A stretch of 59,994 bases of DNA from a virus. The translations under genes and the position numbers were made by a program. The notes beneath the pieces were generated by a model. That model was not told where the DNA came from, did no database searches, and saw only the letters and a list, made by a program, of their open reading frames with translations. The stretch lies in IMG/VR virus record IMGVR_UViG_3300037459_000208, positions 1 to 59,994 of that record. One strand, written 5' to 3'. Every line of letters begins with the position of its first letter. The first letter of the stretch is position 1. This document shows positions 14,778-22,943 of this stretch, in pieces.

Positions 14778-16066
14778 GCTACGACCTGAGACCATACCAG
14801 CGAGCGGGCGCCGCCGCCGGCGTCCTCGCCCTCACCGACGGGCGGCCCAAGGATCACCCCTTGATCGTCATGCCGACCGGGTCCGGCAAGTCGCTCGTTG
14901 GGGCTGAGGTCATCTCTCAGCTACGGAACCATGGACCGTCGATCGTCCTACAGCCGAGCGGAGAAATCTTGCTCCAGAACCAGGCGAAGCTCCGAAGCTA
15001 CGGCATCGAGCCCGCGGTCTGGTCGGCGTCGATGTCCAGCAAAGAGACCGGCGACGGCGTGACGCTCGCCACGATCAAGTCCGTGGTCGAGCATACGGAG
15101 GCGTTCAGGCACATCAAGTTCGCGGTGGTCGACGAGTGCCACCTGGTCAACTCGGCACACAACCAAAGCACTGGCAAGCCCGGCCAGTACCGCCAGTTCT
15201 TCGACGCGCTCCCCGGAGTCCGCATCCTGGGCCTGACGGCGACGCCGTGGCGCATGGCCTCCAACAGCCACGGGACTGAGCAGAGATTCCTGACGCGGAC
15301 CCAGAAGAAGACCTTCAAGAGGGTGGTGCATTACACCCAGATCGGCGATCTTTTCCGGGACGGGTACCTTTGTCCCCTGAGGTACAAGTCCGTCGAGGTC
15401 TTCGAACCTGAGCAGCTGGAGCTCAACTCCGTGGCCTCCGATTTCACCGACACTTCAATTCAGCGCGCCCTCAGAGGATCCGACTTCAACCGTCGGCTGA
15501 TCAGCGGCATTCAGACGTTACTCGCCGCCGGACGAAAACACATCGCGGTGTTTACTCGATTCGTTCAGGGTGCAGGCGGGGCCAATGTCATCGCCGACGA
15601 ACTCGGCGAACCGGCGGGGGTTGTCCACGCCGGAATGCCGGCCGGGTTGCGGCGCCGGATCCTGGAAGGGTTTCAGGCTGGCGAGATCAAGGTCGTCGTC
15701 AACGTCGGGATCCTCGCCCTCGGCTTCGACTTCCCGGCCCTCGAGGCCGTGGTTGTCGGCGCGCCGACAATGTCACTCGGGAAGTGGTACCAGATGATCG
15801 GGCGGGTGGTGCGCACCCACCCGGGAAAGGAATTCGCCGAGGTCATCGACCTGTGCGGGAACCTGGAGAGGTTCGGCAAGATCGAGGACTTGGTCCTGAG
15901 GCCGGGGGGCGCGAAGGGGGACCTTTGGGCCTTCTGGTCGAAGGGCCGCGTTGACGCTGACGGGAGATCCCTGCCAGACCTCCAGATGACGAACATGAAC
16001 GTGCGGCCGCCGGACAACCCGGCGTCGAGGCGGGCGAAATACTGGGCGGGAAGGAATAGGCGATGA
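14774..16066 (+). CDS. superfamily 2 DNA/RNA helicase (RecQ/UvsW-like ATPase)
   Basis: 430 residues from ATG 14774, overlapping the previous stop (ATGA). N-terminal RPYQ element (Q motif), Walker A MPTGSGKS (33-40), motif II DECH (120-123), motif III TATPWR (155-160). The second RecA-like domain has an IAVFTRFV strand, GFDFP, and motif VI QMIGRVVR. Helicases of this type unwind recombination intermediates or remodel forks. It lies near RuvC-like and recombination genes. Confidence 0.85.
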   Translation: MSYDLRPYQRAGAAAGVLALTDGRPKDHPLIVMPTGSGKSLVGAEVISQLRNHGPSIVLQPSGEILLQNQAKLRSYGIEPAVWSASMSSKETGDGVTLATIKSVVEHTEAFRHIKFAVVDECHLVNSAHNQSTGKPGQYRQFFDALPGVRILGLTATPWRMASNSHGTEQRFLTRTQKKTFKRVVHYTQIGDLFRDGYLCPLRYKSVEVFEPEQLELNSVASDFTDTSIQRALRGSDFNRRLISGIQTLLAAGRKHIAVFTRFVQGAGGANVIADELGEPAGVVHAGMPAGLRRRILEGFQAGEIKVVVNVGILALGFDFPALEAVVVGAPTMSLGKWYQMIGRVVRTHPGKEFAEVIDLCGNLERFGKIEDLVLRPGGAKGDLWAFWSKGRVDADGRSLPDLQMTNMNVRPPDNPASRRAKYWAGRNRR

Positions 16067-16110
16067 GCGAAAAAACCACGATCGCCTGGACAGACCACAC
16101 TTTCACGTGA
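16063..16110 (+). pseudogene. 15-codon remnant of a DUF5131 N-terminus
   Basis: ATG 16063 overlaps the helicase stop (ATGA), as expected for a working gene, but the frame stops after 15 residues. MSEKTTIAWTDHTFT matches the first residues of DUF5131 proteins and the start of the intact copy downstream (MGQETNISWCDHTWN). The HNH gene between them marks the insertion point. Confidence 0.7.
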
Positions 16111-16111
16111 T

Positions 16112-16141
16112 AGAGTGGACTGAACAAACCAAGTCCACTCT
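16112..16141 (+). other. hairpin between remnant and HNH gene
   Basis: AGAGTGGACT and AGTCCACTCT form a 10-bp stem with a 10-nt loop, followed by TT and then the ribosome binding site GGAGGAA of the HNH gene. It could be a weak terminator or the 5' boundary of the inserted element. Confidence 0.55.
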
Positions 16142-16155
16142 TTGGAGGAATACAA

Positions 16156-16641
16156 ATGGCTCAGACAAAAGCAGGCGCTATCAAGACGTCCGCAGGCAAG
16201 GCAGGGATTTCCGTCGCTCGATACATCCAGCGGTACGAGAGTGGTGAAAAGTGGTGCTACGCGTGCAAGAGCTGGCACTACATAGGAGCTTTCGGCAAGG
16301 ACACGACCAGGCATGACGGTAAGTCTCATCTATGCCTGAGTGCGAGGCGGTCGCGGGCGAAAGCGCTCTACCGGCCCAAACCCCCGGTCACGAAAGGAAG
16401 GGTTTACGTCGTTTTCCGGGAAGGGGACAGAAAGCAAGCCAGGCGCAGAGTCAACTACCTGGTGCAGGAGGGACTCATACCCCCGCCGTCTTCTCTGACT
16501 TGCTCCGACTGTGGTCAATCGTGGGAAAAAGGCCTACCCAGGCATGAGTACGACCACCACAATGGGTATGCTGCCGATCACCACGAAGACGTCGAGGCAG
16601 TGTGCTCGTCTTGTCACCACAACCGGCACCCGGTGAAATAA
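16156..16641 (+). CDS. HNH homing-type endonuclease
   Basis: 161 residues from ATG 16156 with GGAGG upstream. Two zinc pairs: CYACKSWH (~residues 32-39) and CSDCGQSW (~116). The HNH core follows, with HEYDHHNGYAADHHEDVEAV and CSSCHHNRH. Codon use looks less GC-rich than in the flanking genes. It lies exactly between a DUF5131 N-terminal remnant and an intact DUF5131 gene, as expected of a free-standing homing endonuclease, and overlaps the latter by TAATG. Confidence 0.8.
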   Translation: MAQTKAGAIKTSAGKAGISVARYIQRYESGEKWCYACKSWHYIGAFGKDTTRHDGKSHLCLSARRSRAKALYRPKPPVTKGRVYVVFREGDRKQARRRVNYLVQEGLIPPPSSLTCSDCGQSWEKGLPRHEYDHHNGYAADHHEDVEAVCSSCHHNRHPVK

Positions 16642-17414
16642 TGGGTCAAGAAACAAACATCTCATGGTGCGATCATACTTGGAATCCGTGGATCGGGTGC
16701 CGCCACGTTTCCTCTGGCTGCGCGAACTGCTACATGTTCACGGGCATGAGGCGCAACGGTCGAGATCCTGCGCAGATCAGTAGGACGAAGACATGGGGGG
16801 ATCCGCGGAAATGGAACCACAAGGCGATGGCCGCCGGTGTAAGGCGCCGCGTCTTCACGTGCTCCTATTCCGACTTCTTCATCCACGATGCGGACCATTG
16901 GCGCCTCGAAGCTTGCCAGGCGATGGAATTTTGTCGCGCCCTGGACTTTCAGATCCTGACGAAACGTCCGGAGCGGTTCGGCGTCAACTTCTTGCCCGCC
17001 TCGAATTTCTGGCTCGGTGTTTCGGTCGAGAACAAGAAGCAGGGGCTGCCACGAATCGACATCCTACGGCGGACTCCGGCCGCGGTGCGCTTTCTGAGCA
17101 TTGAGCCGCTGCTCGAAGACCTCGGCGAAATCGACTTGACCGGGATCAACTGGATCATCATAGGCGGCGAGTCCGGTCCGGGAGCTCGACCAATGCGGAT
17201 CGCCTGGGCCGAGTCACTGATCGAGCAGGGCCGGGCGGCCGGGTGCCGCGTCTTCGTCAAGCAGACGGGAAGCGTCCTGGCGCGCAAGCGTAGGATGCGG
17301 GACTCGAAGGGCGCCAACCCGGCGGAGTGGCCGGCGTCCCTGTGCGTCCAGGAATCGCCCCGCGGTCACCCGTACTCGCTGCCACGCCAACCTGAACAGC
17401 TCTCGCTGCTATGA
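16641..17414 (+). CDS. DUF5131 (phage Gp37/Gp68) family protein
   Basis: 257 residues. MGQETNISWCDHTWNPWIGC with Cys20, Cys27 and Cys30 (GCANCY) is the three-cysteine signature of Pfam Gp37_Gp68; further family blocks are QILTKRPER, NFWLGVSVEN, RFLSIEPLLEDLG, WIIIGGESGPGARP and VFVKQTGS. The cysteines suggest a metal or Fe-S centre; the reaction is unknown. The gene directly follows the HNH endonuclease. Its first codons are less GC-rich than the remnant of the original start at 16063. Confidence 0.85.
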   Translation: MGQETNISWCDHTWNPWIGCRHVSSGCANCYMFTGMRRNGRDPAQISRTKTWGDPRKWNHKAMAAGVRRRVFTCSYSDFFIHDADHWRLEACQAMEFCRALDFQILTKRPERFGVNFLPASNFWLGVSVENKKQGLPRIDILRRTPAAVRFLSIEPLLEDLGEIDLTGINWIIIGGESGPGARPMRIAWAESLIEQGRAAGCRVFVKQTGSVLARKRRMRDSKGANPAEWPASLCVQESPRGHPYSLPRQPEQLSLL

Positions 17415-17442
17415 GCAAAGCGCAGGACAAAGGAGGCCGACG

Positions 17443-18009
17443 ATGAGAAAGATACTTCTCGGTTTAGACCTGGCAACCAGAACCGGAGTCAGCCGCTTTG
17501 ACGAGGACGGCACTCTCGTGATGACGTGCGCGTGGGACCTGAAGCCCACAAGGCACGAGTCACAAGGGATGCGGTGGGTCAAGTTTGAGGCATCTCTGAG
17601 GCGGTTGGACGAATCTCTTCCCCAGGAGTCCTTCGTTATTTTTTCCTACGAAGAGGTAAGGCGCCACGCCGGGACGAGCGCCGCTCATGTCTACGGCGGC
17701 CTCGTGGCGATTCTTCAGCGGTTTTGCATAGAGAAGAACTACGACTACTTCGGGATCCCGGTCGGGACCATAAAAAAGGCGGCAACCGGCAAGGGTAACG
17801 CGAACAAGCGAGCCGTCTTAGACGCAGCGCGCGCCCGGTGGGGCGACCTGATACCCGAGGGAGATTTCGACATAGCTGATGCTGCCTGGGTCGGACAGAC
17901 GGCATGGAACGAGCTGTACCCGTGCGCCGCCAAGCCGAAAGCGGCGCAAGGGGAGATTTTCAATGCTCAATCCAGTCCATTGCCTGAAAGGGTCGTTACC
18001 AGTGCTTGA
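17443..18009 (+). CDS. RuvC-like Holliday junction resolvase
   Basis: 188 residues, AGGAGG upstream of ATG. RNase H-fold signature: LLGLDLATRTGV with Asp9, SYEEVRRH with Glu70/71, then NKRAVLDAAR and a DIADAAW helix supplying the last acidic residues (~143-146). Phage members cleave branched DNA before packaging. It lies downstream of the helicase. Confidence 0.8.
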   Translation: MRKILLGLDLATRTGVSRFDEDGTLVMTCAWDLKPTRHESQGMRWVKFEASLRRLDESLPQESFVIFSYEEVRRHAGTSAAHVYGGLVAILQRFCIEKNYDYFGIPVGTIKKAATGKGNANKRAVLDAARARWGDLIPEGDFDIADAAWVGQTAWNELYPCAAKPKAAQGEIFNAQSSPLPERVVTSA

Positions 18010-18101
18010 CAGGACAGTTAGTAGGACCGGCTTCAGGAGGGCGATCCGCCGTCCTGGATCGTCTGCCTACTTCTGTCGCGCCTCGAATTCATGGACACCG
18101 A

Positions 18102-18452
18102 ATGAGAGAGCTTGAGGACCACTCCCTGATTGACGATGCCGCGTGGACCGCTCATCACCGCGCGGACTTGCGGTTGGACCTAGACGTCGAGCCAGCCGAA
18201 TGGGTGCGCTACGTCGATGGACTGACAAGCGATGCAAAGGGCTTTTGGCACGGCCTCACGGGCGCCCTCTCAGAGCGCGTGGGAGCCGACGATGCCTCGT
18301 GGCAGGAGATGATAGCGGTCCACGATCCGGCGCCGGCCGAGTGTGTGGGGGATACCTCCCATGATTTTTTCTACCTCATGGAGTGGCCGGGGGATTCGCC
18401 CAGGGTCCGCGCAAGGAAGCGGGGCTGCTACCAAAGGGCCATGGGCCGATGA
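18102..18452 (+). CDS. unknown protein, 116 aa
   Basis: ATG 18102 is used because the upstream extension to a TTG at 18006 has no protein-like character; no clear ribosome binding site precedes it. Acidic protein with WTAHHRADLRLDLDVEPAEW and FYLMEWPGD. Its stop overlaps the methyltransferase start (ATGA), so it may be its partner or just co-translated. Confidence 0.5.
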   Translation: MRELEDHSLIDDAAWTAHHRADLRLDLDVEPAEWVRYVDGLTSDAKGFWHGLTGALSERVGADDASWQEMIAVHDPAPAECVGDTSHDFFYLMEWPGDSPRVRARKRGCYQRAMGR

Positions 18453-19939
18453 GCGCCATCGACTGGCGCGTCGGCGATCTCCCGGAGGCGCTCGCCGACT
18501 TCGACGACAACACCTTCCACGCGTGCCTCTGCGATCCTCCCTACGGCTTAAGCGACCCGCCGCCGCCTGATCTTCTTCTCAAATGGCTTGCCGGCGAGGA
18601 CGTCGAGCACGGAGCGGGATTTCTTTCCAGAAAATGGGATAGCCTGCCGCCGCCTCCGTCCTTCTGGAGCGAGCTCTACCGCGTCCTCCGGCCCGGCGCG
18701 ATCGTGATGGCGTTCAGCCACTCCCGGACGTCCGACATGCAGACCATGGCGATGAGGATGGCCGGGTTCGAGATCCTGCCCGCCTTCGCTTGGCTTCATG
18801 CCGAGGCGCAAGCCCTCGGCGCCGACGTCGGGAAGCTCATCGACAAGGCGGCGGGGGCACAGCGGGAAGTCGTAGGAACGAAGGCGGGGCAGCCTGGATA
18901 CTCGCTCTCCGACGACTCCGGGAGCGGTTTGACGATCGGTCAAGGGCGGAGCGGGACAGGATCGGGAGATCCCGTGGCCGAATGCTCCATCACTGCCCCC
19001 GCAACGCCCCTCGCCCAGCTCTTCCACGGCCACCACAGCCGGCTGAGGACCAACTACGAGCCAATCTGCGTCGGCATGAAGCCTCTTGACGGAACGCTCG
19101 CGGAGAACGCTGCCAGGTGGGGATGTGCGGTCTTCGACGCCGAGGCGGGGCGCATTCCGACGGTGAGCGCCGAGGACGACGCGATGCTCCATTCAAAACA
19201 CCTCGAGGCGTCAGTGAATGCGCTAGGAAAAAGCTGGCTCCAGTCCGGATCTCGCGGGGGAGAGCGCGCCAACGGCTACAGCCCGGCCGGTCGCTTCCCG
19301 AGCTCGGTCCTGATAGAGCACCACTTCGACTGTCAGGACGGCGCGTGCGTCCGCGGGTGCCCCGCCGCCGTCCTCGCGGACCAGGGGGGAGAGCTTAGAA
19401 GCGGATGGACGAACGGGGGAAAGGCGGGAGCTCTGTGTTACGGGGGACGGACGGAGTACTTGCCGTATCTCCGTCTGGATCAGGGCGGTACCGCCGACCG
19501 CTTTTTCTTCCAATCCCGCCCCGTCAGGAAGGAGCGCTCCGCCGGCTGCGAGCGCATGCCCTGGGAGCGGGCGCCGGACCACCCGGACGGGTGGCGCATC
19601 GTCGACCGTGAGCGCTTCGACGACCTGCAGGAACGCGACCGCTTCGAGGGCAACCCACACCCGGCCCTCAAGTCCCTCGAGCTGACGCGCTACCTGTCCA
19701 AGCTCTTGAGGCAACCGGGAGAGGCGCGGATCGTAGTCCCGTTCTCCGGCAGCGGCTCGGAGGGCATCGGCAGCATGCTCGCGGGATGGGAAGAGATCGT
19801 GGCGTTCGAGCTGTCCGAGCAGATGGTCGAGGTGTCCCGCCGGCGCGAGGCGTTCTGGAGAGGAATTATGGACTCCGGGACCGAGGGCAGCGTGAAGGAG
19901 CTCGGCCAGCATCACCCTGAGCAGATGGGCCTATGGTGA
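18449..19939 (+). CDS. site-specific DNA methyltransferase, probably N6-adenine
   Basis: 496 residues from ATG 18449. Catalytic motif IV DPPYG is at 29-33, followed by YRVLRPGAIVMAFSHSR. A long middle region with Cys-rich stretch (HFDCQDGACVRGCPA) may recognise the target. The C-terminal VVPFSGSGSEGIG is motif I (AdoMet binding), so the order IV-TRD-I is that of the beta class. DPPY favours adenine-N6. No restriction enzyme is adjacent, so it probably protects phage DNA. Confidence 0.82.
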   Translation: MSAIDWRVGDLPEALADFDDNTFHACLCDPPYGLSDPPPPDLLLKWLAGEDVEHGAGFLSRKWDSLPPPPSFWSELYRVLRPGAIVMAFSHSRTSDMQTMAMRMAGFEILPAFAWLHAEAQALGADVGKLIDKAAGAQREVVGTKAGQPGYSLSDDSGSGLTIGQGRSGTGSGDPVAECSITAPATPLAQLFHGHHSRLRTNYEPICVGMKPLDGTLAENAARWGCAVFDAEAGRIPTVSAEDDAMLHSKHLEASVNALGKSWLQSGSRGGERANGYSPAGRFPSSVLIEHHFDCQDGACVRGCPAAVLADQGGELRSGWTNGGKAGALCYGGRTEYLPYLRLDQGGTADRFFFQSRPVRKERSAGCERMPWERAPDHPDGWRIVDRERFDDLQERDRFEGNPHPALKSLELTRYLSKLLRQPGEARIVVPFSGSGSEGIGSMLAGWEEIVAFELSEQMVEVSRRREAFWRGIMDSGTEGSVKELGQHHPEQMGLW

Positions 19940-20122
19940 CATGGAGACCTCGGGGCCGTCCTTCTTCTCTATGGCCTTCACCAGGGCTTCGTGGCGCTCC
20001 ACCACGCCGTCGAGCTTCCGGCGGAGCTCGTTGGCCCTGTCGAGGTGCTGGTCGGCCAACTCCTGGAGGGTGGAAAGGGAGTAGTCGTCGAGGTCGCCGA
20101 GCGGGTAAATCGGGACCCTCAT
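19931..20122 (-). CDS. small coiled-coil protein, 63 aa
   Basis: ATG 20122 overlaps the upstream stop (ATGA). Heptad-like helix STLQELADQHLDRANELRRK and LVKAIEKKDG. Ends convergently, overlapping the methyltransferase stop by 9 nt. Unknown function. Confidence 0.55.
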   Translation of the reverse strand: MRVPIYPLGDLDDYSLSTLQELADQHLDRANELRRKLDGVVERHEALVKAIEKKDGPEVSMSP

Positions 20123-20472
20123 GACGCGGGCTCTGGGGGTCGTTCGTCTTCGGCTTGGGCCGCGGTCTTCTTGATGATCGGACCGAGGAGCGCCATGCAC
20201 AGACTCCCGAGGTCAGATTCGTCCATCACTGAACTCTTCACCTGGAGCGCTGCAAGCCGAACGAGGGCCGCGGTTCCCCGCCGGCCGATTTGGTCCATCG
20301 CGTCTGCGCAGATTCCCATATCGGAGAACAGCTCGGCCGGATTCTTAGTCAACCAGATCGCTCGCGCGGCCTTCTCTTTGTCCGTCTTCGGCGTGGTGCT
20401 CATGACCGCCTCCTCCAGGTCCCGAACGCCACCGCGTCGGCGCGCATCCGTTGCGCCCGCTTGCCGTTTCAT
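20119..20472 (-). CDS. unknown protein, 117 aa
   Basis: ATG 20472 overlaps the upstream stop (ATGA). A second ATG at 20403 has GGAGGAGG close upstream and would give 94 residues beginning at STTPKTDKEKAARA, so both forms may be made. Helical and Ala-rich; no family. Confidence 0.5.
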   Translation of the reverse strand: MKRQAGATDARRRGGVRDLEEAVMSTTPKTDKEKAARAIWLTKNPAELFSDMGICADAMDQIGRRGTAALVRLAALQVKSSVMDESDLGSLCMALLGPIIKKTAAQAEDERPPEPAS

Positions 20473-20687
20473 ATGCCCATTTCCTCCAGCGCCAGGCTGA
20501 TCACTGCGCGGGCCGTTTCCGCGTGCATCGTGTTGTCTGGTTCGAGAAGGGGCGCGGCAGACTGTCGAAGACCACAGACATCGGGAACTAACCGTGTCTC
20601 GGTTTGTGCGGCGTGAAAAAGAGAGGATTTGTCCCTTGCGCCGAGAAGTTCCCAACTGAGGCGGACGACACTCAAGAGGACGGTCAT
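20469..20687 (-). CDS. small unknown protein, 72 aa
   Basis: ATG 20687 overlaps the upstream stop (ATGA). C-terminal helix MHAETARAVISLALEEMG. No motif recognised. Confidence 0.5.
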   Translation of the reverse strand: MTVLLSVVRLSWELLGARDKSSLFHAAQTETRLVPDVCGLRQSAAPLLEPDNTMHAETARAVISLALEEMGI

Positions 20688-21133
20688 GAGATTTCCTCCA
20701 ACGGCGCAAGCCACCGGTCGCGCTCCGCCTCGAGGCCAGCCTGGTAGTCGGTCAGTCCTTGTCGAACCTCACCGACGGGGTTCGCCTTAGAAACGGCGCC
20801 CTTCGCCTGGCGGACCAGGGCCGCCGTGGCGCCGGTGACGGGCCGGAGATAGCCGTAGGTGCCCTGGGCACACCAGAGGATCGCCAGCGCCAGCGCGGCG
20901 GCAACCGGCAGAACTCGTCCGGTGGCGGTAACCCGGTAACGCAACGCCGCGCCCGGATTAGACCGCCAATTGGCGACGAGGCCTTCGTCGACGAGCTGGC
21001 GAAGCGCCTTGTAGGTTGAACTCCGCGGGGCTCGGACGTCGAAGACAATCGACCGTGCCTTGCGTCCCGCTTCGGCGAGGGCGCCCTGGTCGGAGGCGAG
21101 GAGGGAGAGGATTTTTTGACTCAAGAGGTTCAT
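20684..21133 (-). CDS. winged-helix protein with a membrane anchor
   Basis: 149 residues. Residues 1-70 read like a PadR/MarR-type winged helix (SQKILSLLASDQGALAEAGR; RSSTYKALRQLVDEGLV; then LRYRVTATG). A hydrophobic segment at ~75-95 (VLPVAAALALAILWCAQG) and a helical tail follow. A DNA-binding domain on a membrane anchor is unusual and parallels the gene at 4729-5490. It lies in the minus arm of a divergent regulatory region. Confidence 0.6.
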   Translation of the reverse strand: MNLLSQKILSLLASDQGALAEAGRKARSIVFDVRAPRSSTYKALRQLVDEGLVANWRSNPGAALRYRVTATGRVLPVAAALALAILWCAQGTYGYLRPVTGATAALVRQAKGAVSKANPVGEVRQGLTDYQAGLEAERDRWLAPLEEIS

Positions 21134-21162
21134 GGTGTTTCTCCGGTGTTTTGGTGGCGGGA

Positions 21163-21318
21163 TCAGACCTTCTTGCGGGTGTCCGGGTTAGCTTCAAGGG
21201 CGGCGTATCGGGCGCGGCGGATGGCCATCCCGCGGAGGAGCTGGGCGCGTTGCTCTTGCTCGTCTCCCTCGGCTTTGATCTTGGCGGCGGTGGTGTTTCT
21301 GGCTTGAAGGGTCATCAT
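21163..21318 (-). CDS. small basic helical protein, 51 aa
   Basis: Starts at ATG 21318 (or 21315), first gene after the strong minus promoter at 21365-21393. Sequence is charged and helical (TTAAKIKAEGDEQEQRAQLL; MAIRRARYAALEANPDT). No family recognised; coding is inferred from position and composition. Confidence 0.45.
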   Translation of the reverse strand: MMTLQARNTTAAKIKAEGDEQEQRAQLLRGMAIRRARYAALEANPDTRKKV

Positions 21319-21364
21319 GGTCTTGTTCTCTGGTTGGTTGCGGGCTTTCCCGTCCAGTAGAGAT

Positions 21365-21393
21365 AAACTACCTGATCAAGATCGCGATGTCAA
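21365..21393 (-). promoter_or_regulatory. minus-strand promoter of the 21-kb switch
   Basis: TTGACA (21393-21388), 17 nt, TAGTTT (21370-21365). Start of transcription is expected near 21358, leaving a ~40-nt leader. Confidence 0.6.
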
Positions 21394-21410
21394 GGGGTGG
21401 GTAGAGATTC

Positions 21411-21439
21411 TTGACTTTATCTCGAAATTCCCGTATGGT
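21411..21439 (+). promoter_or_regulatory. plus-strand leaderless promoter of the 21-kb switch
   Basis: TTGACT (21411-21416), 17 nt, TATGGT (21434-21439), 6 nt, ATG 21446. The two -35 boxes of the divergent promoters are only 17 bp apart, so one bound regulator could affect both. Confidence 0.6.
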
Positions 21440-21445
21440 TTGGCC

Positions 21446-21715
21446 ATGGACAGCACAGAACCAACCACGTCAACGCCCCGCGCCCAGGTCTCGGCGCTCG
21501 TAGCCGACCTCATTATGGGCAGCTCGCCGCTCAAGGTGGCCCTCGATCTCTGGAAGTCCCACCACGGCCTGACCTACGAGGGAGTCTCGATCCTTCTGGA
21601 CCGCAAAAAAGGGTCTGTCTCCGCATGGACGAAGAGACCCGAAAAGCTGCAACCCCTTGGTCGGGACATCTCCGATCTCATCGGATACGAGCAGAGGCCC
21701 GGTGGAGCAGCTTAG
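21446..21715 (+). CDS. putative HTH repressor, leaderless
   Basis: 89 residues. Residues ~28-70 (LKVALDLWKSHHGLTYEGVS, then DRKKGSVSAWTKRPEKL) fit a helix-turn-helix with a second helix after the turn. No Shine-Dalgarno; the ATG coincides with the expected transcription start, as with lambda cI from PRM. Together with the opposite promoter it looks like a two-way switch. Exact family not established. Confidence 0.55.
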   Translation: MDSTEPTTSTPRAQVSALVADLIMGSSPLKVALDLWKSHHGLTYEGVSILLDRKKGSVSAWTKRPEKLQPLGRDISDLIGYEQRPGGAA

Positions 21716-22115
21716 CCTCCCTGGATTCGGCGGGAACCGGATTATCCGAACGGCGGACCTGTGGCGCCATGTGGTCGTGACCGAGGCGGGCTGCTGGGAA
21801 TGGTCCGGGACTAGAAACAATGCCGGGTATGGGATCGTTTCCGGCGGCGAGGTTCTTGTCGCCCATCGCTTGGCCTATCTCCTGAGCCGAGGAGTCGACC
21901 CTGGACCACTCCTTGTTTGCCACCGGTGCGACAACCCCCCCTGCTGCAACCCGGACCACCTCTTTCTCGGCACCCACGCGGACAATCACCGGGATGCCCA
22001 GATCAAGGGACGATCCAGCCCATACGGGCACAAGGTGAAGAGCAGGAGACCATTCGTCGTCGGCATCGCCGAGTACATAGCAGCCCTCGATCATGCCGAC
22101 GACGTATCGATCTGA
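21702..22115 (+). CDS. HNH endonuclease (HNH_3 type)
   Basis: 137 residues from GTG 21702 (AGAGG upstream), overlapping the HTH gene by 14 nt. Core: CWEWSGTRNNAGYG, then HRLAYLL, VCHRCDNPPCCNPDHLFLGT and NHRDAQIKGR, the complete HNH_3 pattern with zinc cysteines. Such small nucleases are usually free-standing homing enzymes; some act in packaging. Its position next to the switch suggests the former. Confidence 0.8.
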   Translation: MEQLSLPGFGGNRIIRTADLWRHVVVTEAGCWEWSGTRNNAGYGIVSGGEVLVAHRLAYLLSRGVDPGPLLVCHRCDNPPCCNPDHLFLGTHADNHRDAQIKGRSSPYGHKVKSRRPFVVGIAEYIAALDHADDVSI

Positions 22116-22143
22116 GAAATATTAGAGTTTCTCCAGATTCCCC

Positions 22144-22172
22144 TTGACTTGTTCGAGTCGGTTCGGTAGATT
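22144..22172 (+). promoter_or_regulatory. sigma-70-type promoter
   Basis: TTGACT (22144-22149), 17 nt, TAGATT (22167-22172), about 60 nt before the next gene. A GAGAAA/TTTCTC hairpin lies just upstream (~22114-22133). Confidence 0.6.
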
Positions 22173-22241
22173 GTCTCTACCGGCTGGGAAACAACCCGGT
22201 CGCGTCCGCAAGGGAGCGGGCGAAACAACCGGAGAAAGAAC

Positions 22242-22502
22242 ATGCAGACCTCGACCAGCTACACCGTCCGCCCGTCCTACTGCACCGGAAATAACGAAGA
22301 ATTCGATCTGTCGGCCGACGATCTCAGGACGTTCTTGATCTCAGAATTGGACGAAGCGACCGAACCCGGCGACGAGAGGCTGGATCCGGACCTTCGACTT
22401 GCCGAAGTCCTGGCCCTCGGGGATGACTTCGATGACTTCATCCGCTTCGACGTTACGAGGCCGGGGTGCCTGCAAAGCACGCTTGGCGTTTCCCCCGCGT
22501 GA
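22242..22502 (+). CDS. small acidic protein, 86 aa
   Basis: ATG 22242 follows GGAGAAAG. Acidic (LRTFLISELDEATEPGDERL; GDDFDDFIRFDV). First gene after the 22144 promoter. It is followed by a short AACCGACC tandem repeat (22543-22560). Acidic small proteins can be DNA mimics, but nothing specific shows this. Confidence 0.55.
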   Translation: MQTSTSYTVRPSYCTGNNEEFDLSADDLRTFLISELDEATEPGDERLDPDLRLAEVLALGDDFDDFIRFDVTRPGCLQSTLGVSPA

Positions 22503-22571
22503 ACCCGACCAACCGTTTTAACCGGGCGTTCCCTCCGACGAACCGACCAACCGACCAACCAGGAGACCACC

Positions 22572-22943
22572 ATGACGACCAAAATAAGCCGCCTCGATAG
22601 CGCCCTCTCCGAGATTATGGATTCCTACGCCAACACCATAGACCAAGACGAGCGCGTCAAGAAGTTGAGCATTGTGCATTCGGCTCATCGCGCCCTGACC
22701 GCCGAGATAGAAGCAGCGGCGGCAAAGGAGGAGGCAGCCTTTCGTTTATCGGCCGCGGCCCAGGATCATCGCCGCACCTGCGACGAAATGCGGTCGAAGA
22801 TTGAGGGGATTGCCAAGTCGCTTTCTTGGGGACCGGCCGATCCGACCAGGAGTTACCTGGTAACGGCCATGGGGGTGGCATATGAAGAGATGAAAAGCTC
22901 ACTATCGTTGCTGCTCTTGGCGGAGGAGGAAGAGGAATCATGA
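22572..22943 (+). CDS. coiled-coil protein, 123 aa
   Basis: AGGAG upstream of ATG 22572. Almost entirely helical with heptads (HRALTAEIEAAAAKEEAAF). Ends in EEEEES. Overlaps the next gene by ATGA. Unknown function. Confidence 0.55.
   Translation: MTTKISRLDSALSEIMDSYANTIDQDERVKKLSIVHSAHRALTAEIEAAAAKEEAAFRLSAAAQDHRRTCDEMRSKIEGIAKSLSWGPADPTRSYLVTAMGVAYEEMKSSLSLLLLAEEEEES

Noticed and set aside
16112-16641. group I or II intron carrying the HNH gene
   Set aside because: The downstream DUF5131 gene has its own ATG and complete N-terminus, and no intron core elements could be recognised, so a free-standing insertion fits better.
18548-19915. long minus frames opposite the adenine methyltransferase
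   Set aside because: Antisense to a gene with clear catalytic motifs; no start signals.
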